From Brevundimonas sp. SGAir0440 (lineage in GTDB: Bacteria; Pseudomonadota; Alphaproteobacteria; Caulobacterales; Caulobacteraceae): a stretch of 64,000 bases of DNA. Positions 41,440-53,927 of this stretch are shown piece by piece. The stretch lies in NCBI RefSeq assembly GCF_005484585.1, contig NZ_CP039435.1:372001-436000 (forward strand). Reading direction: 5' to 3'. Both the position numbers and the translations under genes were made by a program. Position 1 is the stretch's first letter; each line of letters opens with the position of its first letter. The notes beneath the pieces are model-generated. The model was not told the DNA's origin. It saw nothing but the letters and a program-made list of their open reading frames with translations, and did not search any database.

Positions 41440-43851
41440 TCACACCATCGGCGGCGGGCCGGCCAGGACGTCGCGCTTGCCGGCGTGGTTGGCGGGGCTG
41501 ACTACGCCTTCCTGCTCCATCCGCTCGATCAGGGAGGCGGCGCGGTTGTAGCCGATCTGGAGCCGACGCTGGACGTAGCTGGTCGAGGCCTTGCGGTCGC
41601 GGGTGACCACGGCGACGGCGCGGTCGTACAGGTCGTCGCCCGAGCCTCCGGCGCCGCCTTCGTCATAGCCGTTGTCGCCATCGCCGTCCGGTTCGTCGGT
41701 GATCAGATCCAGATAGTCGGGCTCGGCCTGGGCCTTCAGGTGTTTGCAGACGTCCTCGACTTCCTTGTCGTCGACGAACGGGCCGTGCAGGCGCGTGATC
41801 CGCCCGCCGCCGGCCATGTAGAGCATGTCGCCCTGGCCCAGCAGCTGTTCGCCGCCCTGTTCGCCCAGGATGGTGCGGCTGTCGATCTTGGACGTGACCT
41901 GGAAGGAGATCCGGGTCGGGAAGTTGGCCTTGATGGTGCCGGTGATCACGTCGACCGACGGGCGTTGCGTCGCCATGATCAGGTGGATGCCGGCGGCGCG
42001 GGCCATCTGGGCCAGACGCTGAACCGCGCCCTCGACGTCCTTGCCGGCGACCAGCATCAGGTCGGCCATTTCGTCCATGACGACGACGAGGAAAGGCAGG
42101 GGCTCGGGGCGGATCTTCTCGGACTCATAGACCGGGCGGCCCTGGTCGTCGAAGCCGGTCTGGACCGTGCGTTCGAAATGCTCGCCCTTGGCCTGGGCTT
42201 CACGGGCGCGCTCGTTGTAGCTGGCGATGTTGCGCACCCCCAGCTTGGACATGCGGCGATAACGATCCTCCATTTCACGCACTGTCCATTTCAGGGCGAC
42301 GACGGCCTTCTTCGGATCGGTCACGACCGGCGCCAGCAGGTGCGGGATGCCGTCATAGACCGACAGCTCCAGCATCTTGGGGTCGATCATGATGAAGCGG
42401 CATTCGGCCGGGCTGTGGCGATACAGGATCGACAGGATCATGGCGTTGACCCCCACCGACTTGCCCGAGCCGGTGGTGCCGGCGATCAGCAGGTGCGGCA
42501 TACGCGCCAGGTCGGCGACATAGGGTTCGCCGCCGATAGTCTCGCCAAGCGCCAGGGGCAAGAGATGCCCCTTCTTGTCGTATTCGGCGCTGGCCAGAAG
42601 GTCGCGCAGATAGACGGTCTCGCGCTTGGCGTTCGGCAGTTCGATGCCGATGGCGTTACGGCCCTGGACCACGGAAATGCGGCAGGCGCGGGCGGACATC
42701 GACCGGGCGATATCGTCGGCCAGGGCGACCACGCGGCCGTGCTTCACGCCTGGCGCAGGCACCAATTCGTACAGTGTCACGACAGGGCCGGGACGGATCT
42801 GGTCGATCACGCCGCGCACGCCGAACTCCTGCAGCACGCCTTCCAGCATCTTGGCGTTCTGCTTCAGAGACTCCTCGTCGACCGAGGCGGTGCGCTGACC
42901 GGGTTTGCTCAATATGCCCAGCGGCGGCAGGTCGAAATCACCCTCGGGTCGAGTGAAGTCGAAGGCCTGCTGGTCCACGTCATCCTTGCGGGCCTTGGGC
43001 GCCTTGACCGCAGCGACGCGCGGCTCGACCGGGCGGGCGGCCGAGGGGCGGGGCGCGGGCTGGACGGCGTCGTCCTCCCACGGCGGCAGGTCGTCATAGG
43101 CGGTCTGAGGCGGCTCTTCGGCATAGGTCGGGGCCAGCGGCGCCTCTTCCGGTGGGGCGGCGCGGGGCGCTCGGGCCTTGGCGGGCGCCTTGTCGCGGGC
43201 GGCCTGGGGCTTTGGCTGAGGCGGCGCGGGTGCGCGCAACGACTTGCCCCAGTGCAGGGCGTCTAGGAAATCCATGGCGCGCAGGCCGATGGCGAAGCCG
43301 ACCAGCCACAGCCCTGCGACCAGGAAGACGAGACCCGCAATGATGCGGCCGCCGGGAATATGCAGGGCGCCGAGGCCGCGCGCCGCCAGGCCTGTCACCG
43401 CATCGCCCCACAGACCGCCCAGACCGGCGGCGAGCGGCCAGGCGGCGGGCGCGGCCAGGGCGGCGAGCGCGCTGGACAGCAGCAGCACCCCGCCGGTCGC
43501 GGCCAGGGCTTTCAACGGCGTGGGCTTGAGCCTTTGCTGGATCGTATCGCCAACCGCGCGCGCCAGGCCGAAGGCGACCAGCAGCAGTGCGGCGGGCCAG
43601 GCCGCAAGGCCCAACGATTGCATGAACAGATCGGCGAACAGAGCCCCGTTCGCCCCCAGCCAGTTGGTCGTCGGCAGACTGGAGGCGGCGTTCAGACTGG
43701 CGTCCGCCGGATTCCACGACACCAGGGCGATCAGCAGCAGGGTCGCCAGCAGTGCCTGCAACACCCCCCTGAACCGCACCACGAAGGGCGCGTCCCACAG
43801 GATGCGGGCGCTGATCCAGGCCTGACGGCCGATGACGAGGGCGGTGGACAT
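41440..43851 (-). CDS. ftsK: DNA translocase FtsK
   Basis: FtsK pumps chromosome termini through the division septum and activates XerCD at dif. From [14 protein letters not shown] it is 803 residues; a 50-codon extension upstream is composition-driven. The N-terminal domain has four membrane helices. A Pro/Ala-rich linker (about residues 195-300) leads to the motor, with the Walker [13 protein letters not shown] (near residue 460) and the Walker [16 protein letters not shown]. The C-terminal winged-helix γ domain ([24 protein letters not shown] split) reads KOPS. It is divergent from the UbiH-type gene. Confidence 0.96.
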   Translation of the reverse strand: MSTALVIGRQAWISARILWDAPFVVRFRGVLQALLATLLLIALVSWNPADASLNAASSLPTTNWLGANGALFADLFMQSLGLAAWPAALLLVAFGLARAVGDTIQQRLKPTPLKALAATGGVLLLSSALAALAAPAAWPLAAGLGGLWGDAVTGLAARGLGALHIPGGRIIAGLVFLVAGLWLVGFAIGLRAMDFLDALHWGKSLRAPAPPQPKPQAARDKAPAKARAPRAAPPEEAPLAPTYAEEPPQTAYDDLPPWEDDAVQPAPRPSAARPVEPRVAAVKAPKARKDDVDQQAFDFTRPEGDFDLPPLGILSKPGQRTASVDEESLKQNAKMLEGVLQEFGVRGVIDQIRPGPVVTLYELVPAPGVKHGRVVALADDIARSMSARACRISVVQGRNAIGIELPNAKRETVYLRDLLASAEYDKKGHLLPLALGETIGGEPYVADLARMPHLLIAGTTGSGKSVGVNAMILSILYRHSPAECRFIMIDPKMLELSVYDGIPHLLAPVVTDPKKAVVALKWTVREMEDRYRRMSKLGVRNIASYNERAREAQAKGEHFERTVQTGFDDQGRPVYESEKIRPEPLPFLVVVMDEMADLMLVAGKDVEGAVQRLAQMARAAGIHLIMATQRPSVDVITGTIKANFPTRISFQVTSKIDSRTILGEQGGEQLLGQGDMLYMAGGGRITRLHGPFVDDKEVEDVCKHLKAQAEPDYLDLITDEPDGDGDNGYDEGGAGGSGDDLYDRAVAVVTRDRKASTSYVQRRLQIGYNRAASLIERMEQEGVVSPANHAGKRDVLAGPPPMV

Positions 43852-43906
43852 GAAGGGTCGAACCTTCCGGCGGCTGACGTTCGACGCCTTTGTCGCATCC
43901 ACAGGG

Positions 43907-43921
43907 TTAAGGGGCTGTTTA
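43907..43921 (+). promoter_or_regulatory. CtrA-like motif between ftsK and the UbiH-type gene
   Basis: TTAA-GGGGCTG-TTTA differs by one base from the TTAA-N7-TTAA core bound by the cell-cycle regulator CtrA in Caulobacter. It stands about 55 bases upstream of ftsK and 70 bases upstream of the UbiH gene. One mismatch and short half-sites make this tentative. Confidence 0.25.
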
Positions 43922-43990
43922 CCAGCTTGGCCTTGGCGATGGACAAACCGACCTCTGGACCTTTGGCCGCGACGGCGCGACAAGCCTTCC

Positions 43991-45247
43991 ATGGCTGACA
44001 CCGAACGCTACGACATCGTCATCGCCGGCGCGGGGCTGACCGGGGCGGCGTTCGCCCTGGCGGCGGCGCAAGGCGGGTTGAAGGTCGTGATGATCGATCC
44101 GCAGCCGTTCAGCGACCAGTTGGCGCCGACCTTCGACGGGCGTTCGACCGCCGTCGCCTTTTCGACTTTCCGTATGCTGGACGCGCTTGGTCTGGGCGAA
44201 ACCCTGCGTCCCCACGCCTGCCGGATGGACCATATTCTGGTGACGGACGGGCGTCGGCCGGGCGCGGCCAGCCGGCCCGCCTCGCCCGCCTTCCTGCGCT
44301 TCGACGCCGATGAGATCGGCGGCCGCACCGGCGGCGAGCCCTTGGGCTATATGGTCGAGAACCGCCGCATCCGTGCGGCCCTGGCCGAGGCGGTGACGCG
44401 CGGGGGGACCGCGGTGCGGGCTCCGGCGACCGTCGCCGGCGTCGCGACCGATGCGGGCAAGGCGACCGTGACCCTGGCCGATGGATCGATCCTGATCGCG
44501 CCTCTGGTCGTCGGCGCTGAGGGGCGAGGCTCGACCGTGCGCCGCGCGGCCGGGATCGAAACCGTCGGCTGGGGTTATGGACAGAGCGGCGTGGTGGCCA
44601 CGGTGCGGCTGGGTCGCGACCACGGCAATGTCGCCCACGAATATTTCCTCCCCAGCGGCCCCTTCGCCATTCTGCCCCTGACGGATCAGCGCGCCAGCCT
44701 GGTCTGGACCGAGACGACGCGGCGGGGCGAGGCGCTGCGCGACGCCTCGGACGCAGCCTTCCACGCCCATCTGATGCGGCGGTTCGGGGAGTTTCTTGAT
44801 GGAGCGGCGGTCGAGGGGCCGCGCTTCGTCTATCCGCTGTCGCTGAGCCTGGCCGAGAAACTGGTCGCGCCGCGCATCGCCCTGATCGGGGACGCCGCGC
44901 ACGGCGTTCACCCCGTTGCAGGCCAGGGTCTGAACATGGGGCTGAAGGATGCGGCGGCTCTGGCCGAGGTGCTGGCCGAAGCCGCACGTCTGGGCGAGGA
45001 CATCGGGTCGGAAACCGTTCTGGAGCGCTATGCGCGGTGGCGCCGGTTCGACAATGCGGCCCTGGCGGCGGGCTTCGACGCCTTCGTGCGTCTGTTCTCG
45101 AACGACATCGCGCCGGTGCGTCTGGCGCGCGACCTGGGCATGGCGGCGGTCAATCGCATCGGTCCCCTGCGTCGCGCCTTCATGCAGGAGGCGGGCGGCG
45201 CGACAGGCGACTTGCCTCGCCTGCTGCGTGGGGAGGCCGTCGTTTAG
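43991..45247 (+). CDS. UbiH/UbiF/VisC-family FAD-dependent hydroxylase
   Basis: The 418-residue product starts at [15 protein letters not shown], the expected start of a Rossmann FAD domain. The three flavin motifs are present: [21 protein letters not shown], the DG-type motif [17 protein letters not shown] and [24 protein letters not shown]. The last is the signature of the ubiquinone-biosynthesis hydroxylases (UbiH, UbiI, UbiF, UbiL). It should hydroxylate the ring during ubiquinone synthesis; which carbon cannot be read from sequence. Its stop overlaps the stop of the convergent SirB1-like gene by four bases (TTAG). Confidence 0.9.
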   Translation: MADTERYDIVIAGAGLTGAAFALAAAQGGLKVVMIDPQPFSDQLAPTFDGRSTAVAFSTFRMLDALGLGETLRPHACRMDHILVTDGRRPGAASRPASPAFLRFDADEIGGRTGGEPLGYMVENRRIRAALAEAVTRGGTAVRAPATVAGVATDAGKATVTLADGSILIAPLVVGAEGRGSTVRRAAGIETVGWGYGQSGVVATVRLGRDHGNVAHEYFLPSGPFAILPLTDQRASLVWTETTRRGEALRDASDAAFHAHLMRRFGEFLDGAAVEGPRFVYPLSLSLAEKLVAPRIALIGDAAHGVHPVAGQGLNMGLKDAAALAEVLAEAARLGEDIGSETVLERYARWRRFDNAALAAGFDAFVRLFSNDIAPVRLARDLGMAAVNRIGPLRRAFMQEAGGATGDLPRLLRGEAVV

Positions 45248-46059
45248 TTCAACTGCATCCGCACGCGCTCGAAGGTCGTGAACCGCCGCGCCTCCTCGAC
45301 GCCGTCCAGACCCTGAGCGCGCGCCAGGGCCTGCAGCGAGCCGGCGAGCGCTCCCTGTTTCTCGCGCGCCGAGGCGACATCGAGCCACGGCCGGTGGTCC
45401 TCGGGGTCCAGCAGGGCGCGACGCAGGGCCGACCGCTCGGCGCCCTCATAATCCCGACCGCGAATGGCGCGGCTGAACAGCACGTTCTGCAGCCGGATCA
45501 GCGACTGACGATCCGTCACCGGCGCCATCAGAAGATCCAGCCTATCCGCGACGTGCGGCATCAGACCGGCGCGAAGGGCGCGCCGGGTCAGTTCGCTGGG
45601 CAGGATCAGCCGACCCTGGCTGAACGGGTCCAGGGCGACGGGTCCCTCCGGCGTTTCGACGCGAACCATGAAATGGCCGGGAAAATCGACGCCGGCCGCC
45701 GTAATGCCGGCCGCGCGCGCCGCGTGCAGATAGAAGACCGCCAGCACGGCGGACAGGCCGCGCCGCCGCTCGGCGACCGCGATGATGTCGGTGTTGTCGG
45801 GATGGTCGTAATGGATCAGGTCCCCGTTCAGCCGCAGGTCGGCGCACAGGGTTTCGGCCAAGGCCTCGTCGGGACCTTCGCCGCCGATCCGCTCCTTCAG
45901 CCGCTCGCAGGCGTTGCGGGCCAGGGCGCGCACAGGCTCGGGATCACGCAACGGGTGGTCATGGATGGCGCAGGCGATCGCCGCCTCCAGCAAGGGAAAG
46001 GCGTCGTCTTCGGCCTGACCGGCGGCGGTCAGGACGGCCTCGGCCTCCTCGCGCGTCAT
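45244..46059 (-). CDS. SirB1-family protein (transglutaminase-like, TPR)
   Basis: The 271-residue product has the SirB1 pattern. A transglutaminase-like domain includes DNTDIIAVAERRRGLSAVLAVFYLHAARAAG and VDFPGHFMVRVETPEG, where the conserved PGHF carries the histidine. The position usually filled by the catalytic cysteine is not evident, so enzyme activity is doubtful. A C-terminal tetratricopeptide-like helical part follows (RDYEGAERSALRRALLDPED). It belongs to the leftward chain dapF-maeB-rsmI-yraN and ends tail-to-tail with the hydroxylase. Confidence 0.85.
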   Translation of the reverse strand: MTREEAEAVLTAAGQAEDDAFPLLEAAIACAIHDHPLRDPEPVRALARNACERLKERIGGEGPDEALAETLCADLRLNGDLIHYDHPDNTDIIAVAERRRGLSAVLAVFYLHAARAAGITAAGVDFPGHFMVRVETPEGPVALDPFSQGRLILPSELTRRALRAGLMPHVADRLDLLMAPVTDRQSLIRLQNVLFSRAIRGRDYEGAERSALRRALLDPEDHRPWLDVASAREKQGALAGSLQALARAQGLDGVEEARRFTTFERVRMQLN

Positions 46060-46071
46060 GCGATCCCCTCG

Positions 46072-46482
46072 TCAGCGCCTCTCGACGCCGCGAAGATGAC
46101 GTGGAACGCGCCAGGGAGCCAGCGCCACCATATCAATTCTCAATTCCAGACGTTGCAGGCCCGGCCGATTGCGCCGGATCGCCTCGCCCGCTGCGACCAG
46201 TCGATCGTACTGGACCGGCTTCAGCGCCAGCAGGGCCGCCTCCATCGTCGCGCGGCGCTTGACCTCTACGACCGCCAGCACCGGACCGCGACAGACCAGC
46301 AGGTCGATCTCGCCGGCCCGGCTCTTCAGACGGAACCCCAGCACGCGATAGCCGCGCAGGATCAGCCAGAAGGCTGCGATCCATTCGGCGGCGTGACCGG
46401 ATTGGAACGCCGTCCCGCCCTTCGCCTGACGCCACGCCGCCTTTGGGCGACGGACCGGCGCGGGACGAGACAGGCGTTTCAC
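46072..46482 (-). CDS. yraN: YraN/UPF0102-family nuclease-fold protein
   Basis: The 136-residue product starts at a GTG (VKRLSRPAP) overlapping the rsmI stop as GTGA. The longer reading has an Arg-rich artefact N-terminus. The PD-(D/E)xK-like core is RLKSRAGEIDLLVCRGPVLAVVEVKRR, with Glu, Asp and ExK in the expected order. AAEWIAAFWLILRGYRVL is the typical first helix. The family resembles Holliday-junction resolvases; its biological role is unsettled. The rsmI-yraN pairing is widely conserved, which supports the call. Confidence 0.9.
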   Translation of the reverse strand: MKRLSRPAPVRRPKAAWRQAKGGTAFQSGHAAEWIAAFWLILRGYRVLGFRLKSRAGEIDLLVCRGPVLAVVEVKRRATMEAALLALKPVQYDRLVAAGEAIRRNRPGLQRLELRIDMVALAPWRVPRHLRGVERR

Positions 46483-47347
46483 TTGCCCTTCAGCTCCAGC
46501 GCCCGGCGATACAGGGTCTTTCGGTTCAGCCCCAGGGCCTTGGCCACCTCGGAGGCGGCGTCGCCGGTCGATAAGGTCCGAAGCGCGTCGATCAGGGCGG
46601 CGTCCGCGTCGGCCTCGGTCGCCTCGACCTCTTCGCCGGGGCCGACGACGACGACGATCTCGCCCTTGGGACTGTCCAGACGCGGATCGACGGCCAAGTC
46701 GTCCAGCGTCCCGCGCACGCACTCTTCATAGAGTTTGGTCAGTTCGCGGGCGACGGCGGCGGGGCGCGGCCCCAGCACGGCGGCCATGTCGGTCAAACTG
46801 TCTTTCAGGCGCGGTCCGCTTTCGAAGAAAACCAGGGTCTGGCGCTGGCTCTTCAAGGCTTCCAGTGCGGCGGTGCGTCCGGACGTCTTGGGCGGCAGGA
46901 AGCCGGCGAACAGCACCCGGTCGGCGGGCAGGCCAGCGATACACAGGGCGGCCAACAGACTCGAGGCGCCGGGGATCGGATGGACGGGCAGGCCTTCGGC
47001 GATCACCGCGCGGGCGACGACGAAGCCGGGGTCGCTGACCAACGGCGTGCCCGCGTCCGACACCAGGGCCACGACTTGCCCCTCGCGCAACCGTTCGATC
47101 GCCTGTTCGGCCGCGCGGCCGGACGCATGGTCGTCGCAGCGTTCCAGCTTCGCCTTCAGCCCATAGGCGCTCAGCAGTTTGGCAGTGACGCGGGTGTCCT
47201 CGGCCAGCACCAGATCGGCGGCGGCCAGCACGTCCAGCGCCCTCAGCGTCATGTCGCGCAGATTCCCGATCGGGGTGGCGACCAGATAGAGGCCCGGCTC
47301 AACCCGCCGGGGCGGCGGGGCGGCGGGGGGAAAGGGCGAGGGTTCGC

Positions 47348-47351
<4 letters not shown>
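46479..47351 (-). CDS. rsmI: 16S rRNA (cytidine-1402-2'-O)-methyltransferase
   Basis: RsmI methylates the ribose of C1402 in the decoding centre using S-adenosylmethionine. The 290-residue product has GLYLVATPIGNLRDMTLRAL, VLAEDTRVTAKLLSAYG, LVSDAGTPLVSDPGF and PIPGASSLLAALCIAGLPADR, the classical tetrapyrrole-methylase-fold motifs. A C-terminal helix-turn-helix (AASEVAKALGLNRKTLYRRA) is present, as in many homologues. No ATG precedes the fold. The start is a TTG overlapping the maeB stop as TTGA, so its translation probably depends on maeB. Confidence 0.95.
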
Positions 47352-49678
<2,327 letters not shown>

Positions 49679-49811
49679 CGGTCGTCCAGGGCGTCGGCGT
49701 GGCTGTAACCGTTCGTGTCCTAGAGGCTGGGACGGGCCGCGCCAACCCTTTACGCGGAGGAAGCCTGAGCAATCGGTCCCGAGCTTGACCTGCGCGTCAG
49801 CGTCAACGCCG

Positions 49812-50642
49812 TCAGAACGACAGCACGCCCGTCCGTTCGATCTCGACCGGTCCGGTCATCAGGACGTGATCGGTCGCGGCATCCCAGTCGATGACCAGTT
49901 CGCCGCCATCGACGACGACCGTCGCCTTGCGTTCGGTCAGGCCGCGCCGCGCGGTGGCGACCAGGGCGGCGCAGGCGCCGGTGCCGCAGGCTTTGGTCAG
50001 GCCGGCCCCCCGCTCCCAGACCCGCAGGCGGATGTGATCGCGGTCCAGGACGTTTGCGAAGCCGACATTGACCCCTTGCGGGAACAGCGGGTGATGCTCG
50101 ACCAGCGAGCCGGATCCCGTGACGAAGCCGTCGTCCTGGCAGTCGGTGAAGAAGACCACGTGCGGATTGCCCATGGAGACGGCGCCGGGCGTATGCAGGA
50201 TCGGCGCGTCGATCGGCCCGACCTGAAGCTCTATCCCGCGCGTGTCCATTTCTTCGGCCAGCGGCACCTGGGTCCAGTCCAGGCGAGGCTTGCCCATGTC
50301 CACGGTCACGCGGTGGTCGCCGGCGCGGGTGGCGGTGGTCGGGCCGCCCGCCGTATCGATGACGACGCGCTCTGATCCGTTCGCCTGCATCAACAGCCAG
50401 CCGACGCAGCGGAGGGCGTTGCCGCAGGTCTCCACCATCGATCCATCGGCGTTCCACACCCGCATGAAGGCGTCGGCCGTGTCTGACGGTTCGATGGCGA
50501 TCAGCTGGTCGAAGCCCTCGCCCGTCTGCCGGTCGCCCAGCGCACGAATCTGGTCCTCGCCGGGAGCGAACGGCTGTTCCAGCGCATTGACGACGACGAA
50601 GTCATTGCCGGCGCCGTTCATCTTGACGAAAGGACGGGTCAT
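49812..50642 (-). CDS. dapF: Diaminopimelate epimerase
   Basis: DapF interconverts LL- and meso-diaminopimelate, for lysine and peptidoglycan synthesis. I start at MTRPFVKMNGAGNDFVVV, giving 276 residues; a longer reading adds 24 unsupported codons. The two catalytic cysteines are in MVETCGNALRCVG (near residue 77) and LTKACGTGACAAL (near residue 224), both intact. Between them are VDMGKPRLDW and SMGNPHVVFFTD. It is divergent from the potassium channel gene, with 40 bases between the starts, and heads the leftward chain to maeB. Confidence 0.96.
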   Translation of the reverse strand: MTRPFVKMNGAGNDFVVVNALEQPFAPGEDQIRALGDRQTGEGFDQLIAIEPSDTADAFMRVWNADGSMVETCGNALRCVGWLLMQANGSERVVIDTAGGPTTATRAGDHRVTVDMGKPRLDWTQVPLAEEMDTRGIELQVGPIDAPILHTPGAVSMGNPHVVFFTDCQDDGFVTGSGSLVEHHPLFPQGVNVGFANVLDRDHIRLRVWERGAGLTKACGTGACAALVATARRGLTERKATVVVDGGELVIDWDAATDHVLMTGPVEIERTGVLSF

Positions 50643-50682
50643 CCAGGCCATATAGGCCCAACCCAGCGTCGCGGAAACCAGC

Positions 50683-51477
50683 GTGTCCCAGACCGAAACC
50701 GACCCCAAGGACAACGGCCTGCGACTGCGCGCCCGGCTGCGCTACCTGTATCATGGCAGTCAGCCGGCGGCGGTGAAGTTCCGCTTGACCGTCATTGTGA
50801 TCGACCTGGCGATCATCGGCTTTTTCCTTGCCGCGCCCATCCTGAAGAACATGGGCTGGGCCTTCTATGCGCTGGACTATTTCATCGCCGCTATCCTGGC
50901 CCTGGACCTGGCCGCGCGAGCCTATGCCTATGCCAACATCAAGGACTGGCTGAAGCGGCCGATCGTCTGGGTCGACCTGTTCGTGCTGGCGACCCTGCTG
51001 TTTCCGGCCTGGCTGTTCAACCTCGGCTTCCTGCGGATGTTGCGGTTGTGGACCCTGCTGAATTCGGACTTCTTCTGGCGCACCGTGGGGGCGCGGTTCG
51101 ACGATACGCGGGTCGAAGGCATCGCGCGGGCCCTGGCCAATCTGATCACCTTCGTCTTCGTGGCGACCGGCTTCGTCTATGCGACCTTCAGGGGGCATGA
51201 CGGCATCGCCGGCTATGTGGATGCGCTGTATTTTACAGTGGCTACTCTGACGACGACTGGATTTGGCGACGTCACCCTGCCCGGGCCGTGGGGGCGCTTG
51301 CTGTCCATCGCTGTCATGCTGGTCGGCATCACCCTGTTCCTGCGCCTGGCGCAGGCCCTGATCCGACCGCACAAGGTGCATTTCCCGTGCGACCGCTGCG
51401 GCCTGCAGAACCACGACCTCGACGCCGTCCACTGCAAGGCGTGCGGCAAGCTGCTCTGCATTCCCGACGAGGGTTGA
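50683..51477 (+). CDS. Potassium channel family protein with C-terminal zinc ribbon
   Basis: The 264-residue product starts at a GTG (VSQTETDPKDNG). It has six hydrophobic helices, including VIVIDLAIIGFFLAAPIL, YALDYFIAAILALDLAARA and a last helix LLSIAVMLVGITLFLRLAQAL. Between the last two, the pore loop FTVATLTTTGFGDVTLPG carries the T-x-G-F-G-D potassium filter (near residue 188). The S4 segment LRMLRLWTLLN has only two arginines, so voltage sensing is weak or absent. After the last helix CDRCGLQNHDLDAVHCKACGKLLC has two CxxC pairs spaced as a zinc ribbon, unusual for a channel tail. Confidence 0.85.
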   Translation: MSQTETDPKDNGLRLRARLRYLYHGSQPAAVKFRLTVIVIDLAIIGFFLAAPILKNMGWAFYALDYFIAAILALDLAARAYAYANIKDWLKRPIVWVDLFVLATLLFPAWLFNLGFLRMLRLWTLLNSDFFWRTVGARFDDTRVEGIARALANLITFVFVATGFVYATFRGHDGIAGYVDALYFTVATLTTTGFGDVTLPGPWGRLLSIAVMLVGITLFLRLAQALIRPHKVHFPCDRCGLQNHDLDAVHCKACGKLLCIPDEG

Positions 51478-51577
51478 GGCGGCGCGTCCCGCTGGTGTGA
51501 CAAAACGGTAAGGTCGCACGGCTTGCCGCACGGGAAGGCGTCGTTAAGGTGCCGGCTTCGTTTTCGGGGACCTGTCC

Positions 51578-53764
51578 ATGATCCGTGCTTCCGCCGTCGC
51601 GCTTGCGACGCTTCTCGCCTCCACCAGCCTGACCTCGGTATCCATGGCCCAGACCCCCGCCTCCTCTCCCGCTCCAGCCTCTGGCGGCTTCGCGACCAGC
51701 GACGCGACCGACCCCTATCTGTGGCTCGAAGAGGTCGAGGGCGAGCGGGCGATGGAGTGGGTCAAGGCCCACAACGAACGCACCTTCGCCGTCCTGCAGG
51801 GCGATCCCCGCTACGAAACCCTGCATCAGCAGGCGCTGGAGATCGTCCAGGCCCAGGACCGCATCCCGTCGCCCGGCTTCACCCACGACGGCCATATCGA
51901 CAACTTCTGGCAGGACGCCCAGCATGTGCGCGGGCTGTGGCGCCGCACGACGCTGGACAGCTATCGCACCGCCACGCCCGAGTGGCAGACCATCCTAGAC
52001 ATCGACGCCCTGGCGGCGGCCGAGGGCCAGAACTGGGTCTACAAGGGCTCGACCTGCCTTCAGCCCGAAGAGCGCTACTGCCTGATCAGCCTGTCGAACG
52101 GCGGCAAGGACGCGGTGACCCTGCGCGAGTTCGACACGGTCGAGCGCAAGTTCGTCGACGGCGGCATCACCCTGCCGGAATCCAAGGGCGGCGCATCCTG
52201 GATCGACAAGGACACCCTGCTGATCTCGCGCGACTTCGGTCCCGGCACCCTGACCAACTCGGGCTATCCGATGGTGGTCAAGCGGATGAAGCGCGGTCAG
52301 ACGCCCGACCAGGCCGAGACCCTGTTCACCGGCCAGCCGACCGACGTTTCGGTGTCCGGCTATACGCTTCGCGACGCCGACGGGGCGGTGAAGGCGACGT
52401 TGATCAACCGTTCGGTAGACTTCTATTCGTCCGAGACCTGGCGGCTGGGCGACGACGGCGCCCTGACCCAGCTTCAACTGCCGCCCAAGTCCGACATCAC
52501 CGGCCTGGTTCAGGGGCAGCTTCTGGTGTCGCTGAAACAGGACTGGACCGCGCCGTCGGGTCAGGATTTGAAGACCGGCGACCTGATCGCCTGGCCGCTC
52601 GAGGCCTGGCTGGCCAATCAGGCGACGCCGGCCCAGCTGGTGCTGCGTCCCACCGAGCGTCAGGCCATCGAGGGTGTCAACGTCACGCGCAACCGGCTGG
52701 TCGTCGCCCTGTACGACAATGTGCGCGGCTCGGTGCGGGTCTACACGCCCGGCCCAGAAGGGCGTGGCGGCGAATGGGCGCACACGACGCTGGACCTGCC
52801 CCAGAACGTCTCGGTCGGCGTCGGTTCGGCCTCGGAGAAGGACGACAAGGTCTTCGTCAGCGTCACTGGCTATCTGAACCCATCCAGCCTGTGGCTGGCC
52901 GATGCGGCGACCGGCGCGGTCGATCAGGTCAAGTCGATGCCGGCCAAGTTCGACGCTGCCGGCATGACGGTCGAACAGCACGAGGCCCGTTCGGCCGACG
53001 GGACTATGATCCCCTATTTCGTGGTGCATAAGGCGGACATGCCGCTGGACGGCTCCAACCCCACGCTGCTGTACGGCTACGGCGGGTTCGAAAGCTCGCT
53101 GCTGCCCGGCTATTCGGCGACGGTCGGCAAGCTGTGGCTGGAGCGGGGCGGCGTCTATGTCATCGCCAATACGCGCGGCGGCGGCGAGTTCGGACCCCGC
53201 TGGCACGAGGCAGCCCTTGAACAGAACCGCCAGCGCGCGCATGAGGATTTCCAGGCCGTGGCCCTGGACCTGATCGCCCGCGACATCACCAGCCAGCCCA
53301 AGCTGGGCATAATGGGCGGTTCGCAAGGCGGGCTGTTCATGGGCGCGATGCTGACCCAGCGACCCGACCTGATCAACGCCGCGGTCATTCAGGTGCCGCT
53401 GTTCGACATGCTGCGCTTCCACAAGCTTCTCGCCGGCGCCTCGTGGATCGGCGAATACGGCAACCCCGACATCCCCGAGCAGCGCGCCTGGATCGAGCAG
53501 TATTCGCCGTATCAGAACCTGCGCGCGGGCCAGCCCTACCCCGAGGTCTTCATCCATACCTCGACCAAGGACGACCGCGTCCATCCGGGCCATGCCCGCA
53601 AGGCGGCGGCGCGGCTGGAGGAACTGGGCTATCCGGTTCTGTTCTACGAAAACGTCGACGGCGGCCACGCGGCCGGGGCCAACTTGCGCGAAACCGCGCG
53701 TCGCCTGGCGCTGGAATACACCTATCTGTCGCGCCGTCTGATGGACACGCCGGCGCAGGAATAG
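51578..53764 (+). CDS. S9A-type prolyl oligopeptidase, secreted (first of two)
   Basis: The 728-residue product has a Sec signal (SAVALATLLASTSLTSVSMAQ). A propeller domain begins DPYLWLEEVEGERAMEWVKAHN. The C-terminal α/β-hydrolase has nucleophile Ser in LGIMGGSQGGLFMGAML (near residue 580), Asp in STKDDRVHPGHARKAAARL and His in NVDGGHAAGAN. Such enzymes cleave after proline in short peptides; this one should be periplasmic. Its mature domain parallels the second gene (DRIPSP.., WRRTTLDSYRTATPEW) closely, pointing to tandem duplication. It is preceded by a 100-base gap after the channel gene. Confidence 0.92.
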   Translation: MIRASAVALATLLASTSLTSVSMAQTPASSPAPASGGFATSDATDPYLWLEEVEGERAMEWVKAHNERTFAVLQGDPRYETLHQQALEIVQAQDRIPSPGFTHDGHIDNFWQDAQHVRGLWRRTTLDSYRTATPEWQTILDIDALAAAEGQNWVYKGSTCLQPEERYCLISLSNGGKDAVTLREFDTVERKFVDGGITLPESKGGASWIDKDTLLISRDFGPGTLTNSGYPMVVKRMKRGQTPDQAETLFTGQPTDVSVSGYTLRDADGAVKATLINRSVDFYSSETWRLGDDGALTQLQLPPKSDITGLVQGQLLVSLKQDWTAPSGQDLKTGDLIAWPLEAWLANQATPAQLVLRPTERQAIEGVNVTRNRLVVALYDNVRGSVRVYTPGPEGRGGEWAHTTLDLPQNVSVGVGSASEKDDKVFVSVTGYLNPSSLWLADAATGAVDQVKSMPAKFDAAGMTVEQHEARSADGTMIPYFVVHKADMPLDGSNPTLLYGYGGFESSLLPGYSATVGKLWLERGGVYVIANTRGGGEFGPRWHEAALEQNRQRAHEDFQAVALDLIARDITSQPKLGIMGGSQGGLFMGAMLTQRPDLINAAVIQVPLFDMLRFHKLLAGASWIGEYGNPDIPEQRAWIEQYSPYQNLRAGQPYPEVFIHTSTKDDRVHPGHARKAAARLEELGYPVLFYENVDGGHAAGANLRETARRLALEYTYLSRRLMDTPAQE

Positions 53765-53770
53765 CACTCA

Positions 53771-53906
53771 ATCCTTCCCCGTGAGCGCTTGCGAACGGGG
53801 GAGGGGGACCACGACGTGGTGCAGGGGGCGACCCCGCGCACCGTGTCTGGTTCCGCCCCTCCACCGCCTGACGGCGGTTCCCCTCCCCCGCGACGCGGGG
53901 GAGGAT
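53771..53906. repeat. 136-bp palindromic element with inverted ends between the S9 genes
   Basis: The left end ATCCTTCCCC...GGGGGAGGGGGACC and the right end, read in reverse, ATCCTCCCCC...GGGGGAGGGGAACC, correspond with several mismatches. Each end is a hairpin followed by a second hairpin ACC/GGT and a G-run, as in the element at 24432-24581. It fills most of the 163-base gap between the two peptidase genes and does not contain a reading frame of interest. Confidence 0.62.
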
Positions 53907-53927
53907 CAGATTTGCGGAGTTCAAGCC

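Noticed and set aside
43832-43990. N-terminal extension of the UbiH-type hydroxylase
   Set aside because: The FAD fold begins immediately after the ATG at 43991; the extra 53 codons overlap the ftsK start region and look like intergenic sequence.
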